From Mesorhizobium sp. ZC-5 (GTDB taxonomy: Bacteria; Pseudomonadota; Alphaproteobacteria; Rhizobiales; Rhizobiaceae), in the NCBI RefSeq assembly GCF_025753855.1, contig NZ_JAOWPT010000010.1, positions 1 to 64,000 of the forward strand: DNA of 64,000 nucleotides, read 5' to 3'. Made by a program: the position numbers and the translations under genes. The notes beneath the pieces are model-generated. The model was not told where the DNA came from and did not search any database. It was given only the letters and a program-made list of their open reading frames with translations. Numbering within the stretch: the stretch's first letter is position 1; every line of letters starts with the position of its first letter. Below, in pieces: positions 61,709 to 64,000 of the stretch.

Positions 61709-64000
61709 GCGGCCTCCCTTACCCGTGCCTCTTCGATCAAGGCGGCGAGATCATTGTCGATGGAGTTGCGGTGCGAATGCCAGAGACCGCGCCGCCGGGC
61801 GGAAGCGAAGCGCTCGGCGATGGCGCGTGCAGCCGCCGGGTTTTCGCGCAGAATGAACGAACGGACCCGCTCATCGCCGAGATAAGCGTCGTGTACCGCT
61901 TCGATGAGGGCGGCAGGAATGGCTTCGGTGGTTTCGGCGAAGCCGATCAGCCTGTCGACCGTTTCGGCGAATTCGGTGGCGCCGCGCGGGCCATGCCGCA
62001 GCTGACCTTCGATGAAAATCGGATTGATGGCGCGGGCGCGCACGACGCGGGCGACCGCCTCGGTGACGGAGCGGGCGCGCGGCCTGGCCGGATCGGTGGT
62101 GTCAAGCGCGATAACGTCGGCGCTTCGACCGAGTGCAGCAACAGCCGCGGTGAACCCGCCGATAAAAGCGACGTCAGCCGAGCCTTCGAGAATGTCGCGG
62201 CCCGGATCGTCACCCGTGTGGATCAGCAGTTCAGCCTCGGCGATACGGCTTGCGAAGGCGCCGGGAGCCGCTTCGCCATCGCCTTCGGCACCGCCGTAAA
62301 CATGCGAGCCTGCATCGAGATAGGCCTGGCCGAGTTCAGCGCGCGACTGCCATTCGCCGAATGCCAGCCGGTCCTCCAAGCCCGCACCATAGGTGCCGGG
62401 GGACGAACCGAAGACACGCGGCGGTACATGGCCGAGCCCGCGCGCATCCGCAGCCAACGGATTTTCCGAAGCGTCTTCGCTGCGTTCCCCGACCGCCTTG
62501 GCGGCGGCGTGGATCAATGCAATCTGCGCTGGGAACATATCGCGGAACAGGCCGGAAATACGCCAGGTCACGTCGACGCGCGGCCGCCCCATAGCGGCTG
62601 CCGGCAGCACCTCGACGGCGGTGACACGGCCGGTGGCAGCGTCCCATTGCGGGCGGCAGCCCATCAGCACCAGTCCTTGCGCGATCTCCTCGCCGCCGGT
62701 GCGCAACGAAGCGCTGCCCCAGAGATCGATGACCAGCGAGCGAGGCCAGTCGCCGTGGTCCTGCAGATAGCGGCGCAGCACCTCGTCGGCGGCTGCGCGA
62801 CCGAGTTCGAAGGCTGTCGGTGTCGGCATGGTGCGCGGATCGGCGGTGAACAGGTTGCGGCCTGTCGGCAAAACATCGCTGCGGCCACGCGCCGGCGCAC
62901 CCGACGGGCCGGCGGCGATGTGGCGGCCATCGAGTGCTGCAATCAGCGCCTCGCGCTCCCGGGCAGCACTTTCGCGGCGCAACGGATCGCTTTCAACGTC
63001 CGGCGAACGACCATAGACATGCAAGCCGTCCTTGACGGCGAAATCCTTGAGATCGCAGAGCCAGGCATCGATGCGCTGCAGGGCGGCATCCGGCGCGTCG
63101 TTGCGGCCAACGCCTGCTTCGGACGCCAGCCCGGTTTCCTGCGCCTTGGCGACGATCAACTTGGCCAGGCGGTCGCGGCGGCGGCGGTCGAGCCCGTCCG
63201 CCTGCACGTATTCGTCGACCAGGCGCTCAAGAATTTGCTGATCTTCGTCAAGCCCCGCCTCGGTGAGCGGCGGCGGCAGGTGGCCGAGCGTGACGGCAGC
63301 AATACGGCGCTTGGCCTGTGCCGCCTCGCCCGGATTGCTGACGATAAAAGGATATACAATCGGCAGAGAGCCGGTGACTATTTCCGGGAAACAATCGCCC
63401 GACAGCGCCACTGTCTTGCCCGGCAGCCACTCCAGCGTGCCGTGCGCGCCAACATGGACGATCGCGTGGCAGCCGAGTGTTTTTTGTAGCCACAGGCCGA
63501 AAGCGACGAGTGCATGGCGCGGCGGTATCGTCGGGTCGTGATAGTCGGCGCGGCGGTCGGCCGAACGGCCGCGGTCCGGCGCGAGCGCCACAGTGACGTT
63601 GTCGAAGGTGGCGGCGCGGAAGGGGAATTTCTGCGAGGGAGCTAGCTCGGGAGCCTTGGGCTCTGTGTTGCCCCCCTCTGTCCTGCCGGACATCTCCCCC
63701 GCAAGGGGGGAGAATGGCAGCTTTAACGGCTGCCCCTCCTCTTCATCTGCCGACCCCCACGCTGCCTCGACAGCCTGCATCGCCTTTGCCGGCACTGCGA
63801 CGGCGAAGGAGCGATAGTCGTCCAGGCTCAGCCCTTCATTGCTCCGCTCCAGCAGATCCAACAACTCGCGCGGACTATCCGGAATATCGCCGACCGCATA
63901 GCCTTCCGCCTTCAGATCGTGCAGCATCGCCAGCACGCTTGCGGGCACGTCCAGCCCGACGGCGTAGCCGGTACGGCCGGCAGCGGCGGGATAGTCGGGG
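61705..64000 (-). CDS. cobN: Cobaltochelatase subunit CobN (partial at window edge)
   Basis: The C-terminal 765 or so residues of the large cobalt-inserting subunit, related to Mg-chelatase BchH, lie in the window; the reading frame continues to the edge (PDYPAAAGRTGYAVGLDVPAS before 63949). Family segments include HVGAHGTLEWLPGK, GRNLFTADPRTMPT and VIDLWGSASLRTGGEEIAQGL. Full CobN is about 1250 aa, so the N-terminal part lies beyond the edge. A palindromic repeat (63671-63716) is inserted in frame, adding the peptide SPLAGEMSGRTEGG. The rest of the protein looks intact. Confidence 0.94.
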   Translation of the reverse strand, partial: PDYPAAAGRTGYAVGLDVPASVLAMLHDLKAEGYAVGDIPDSPRELLDLLERSNEGLSLDDYRSFAVAVPAKAMQAVEAAWGSADEEEGQPLKLPFSPLAGEMSGRTEGGNTEPKAPELAPSQKFPFRAATFDNVTVALAPDRGRSADRRADYHDPTIPPRHALVAFGLWLQKTLGCHAIVHVGAHGTLEWLPGKTVALSGDCFPEIVTGSLPIVYPFIVSNPGEAAQAKRRIAAVTLGHLPPPLTEAGLDEDQQILERLVDEYVQADGLDRRRRDRLAKLIVAKAQETGLASEAGVGRNDAPDAALQRIDAWLCDLKDFAVKDGLHVYGRSPDVESDPLRRESAAREREALIAALDGRHIAAGPSGAPARGRSDVLPTGRNLFTADPRTMPTPTAFELGRAAADEVLRRYLQDHGDWPRSLVIDLWGSASLRTGGEEIAQGLVLMGCRPQWDAATGRVTAVEVLPAAAMGRPRVDVTWRISGLFRDMFPAQIALIHAAAKAVGERSEDASENPLAADARGLGHVPPRVFGSSPGTYGAGLEDRLAFGEWQSRAELGQAYLDAGSHVYGGAEGDGEAAPGAFASRIAEAELLIHTGDDPGRDILEGSADVAFIGGFTAAVAALGRSADVIALDTTDPARPRARSVTEAVARVVRARAINPIFIEGQLRHGPRGATEFAETVDRLIGFAETTEAIPAALIEAVHDAYLGDERVRSFILRENPAAARAIAERFASARRRGLWHSHRNSIDNDLAALIEEARVREAA
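63671..63716. repeat. Palindromic repeat copy inside cobN
   Basis: This is the same element as the arms at 3585-3630 and 3695-3740; the 46-bp core differs at few positions (a G for an A in the palindrome, and two bases near the right end). Read with cobN it encodes SPLAGEMSGRTEGG in frame. The insert lies in a Glu/Pro-rich linker (EEEGQPLKLP before, NTEPKAPELAP after) that is probably a surface loop, so it is likely tolerated. Confidence 0.85.

Overview
The window looks like chromosomal DNA of a rhizobial alphaproteobacterium, most likely Mesorhizobium or a close relative. The support is high GC, dense operons with 4-bp ATGA overlaps, a smoEFGK-smoS-mtlK polyol operon, many ABC importers, a split cob cluster with CobE/CobG/CobN-type genes, and GC-rich palindromic mosaic repeats between genes. 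No tRNA, rRNA, CRISPR array, transposase or integrase was recognised. The assignment is inference from gene content, not from a database search.

Layout. 1-6158: a ydcSTUV-patD type operon (minus strand) for uptake of a polyamine or related amine and oxidation of 4-aminobutanal, followed by a LysR regulator (6390-7298). 7420-10701: an Rrf2 regulator overlapping a thioredoxin-reductase-like flavoprotein, then a GlxA/AraC-type regulator divergent from a non-heme chloroperoxidase-type hydrolase. 10825-15804: tetR, an RND adaptor lipoprotein and an RND pump, headed by a perfect 13-bp inverted repeat overlapping the predicted promoter. 15892-21130: a DeoR regulator divergent from a choline-kinase-like gene coupled to an 817-aa dimethylglycine/sarcosine-dehydrogenase-type flavoprotein, then a convergent DMT exporter. 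21243-27275: a BMP-type nucleoside ABC importer operon ending in a CodA-like deaminase in which the pyrimidine-discriminating Asp is replaced by Cys.

27438-33837 is the most unusual part. A small three-TM protein of the Pycsar-effector (DUF5706) family is divergent from a two-gene operon. That operon encodes a FecR-TPR-beta-barrel outer-membrane protein and, overlapping by one base, a CHASE2 class III nucleotide cyclase. Two further class III cyclases lie at 44026-47414, and one of them has lost both base-specifying residues. The trans-envelope cyclic-nucleotide module is the best candidate here for an undescribed system.

33834-43697: the polyol operon (minus), running SBP, two permeases, ATPase, sorbitol dehydrogenase, mannitol 2-dehydrogenase, a second SDR, a HAD phosphatase and an FGGY kinase. 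There is a terminator-like hairpin after the SBP gene and a plausible promoter before it. 47546-49741: a LysR regulator divergent from a tiny gene, and a SorC regulator. 49903-64000: a cobalamin cluster of cobT, cobS, cobB, cobA, cbiD(+), cobM, cobE, cobL, cobK(+), cobJ, cobI, cobH, cobG and partial cobN. It is mainly of the aerobic type, but CbiD stands where CobF would be expected. cobN carries an in-frame palindromic repeat whose relatives lie in the polyamine operon.
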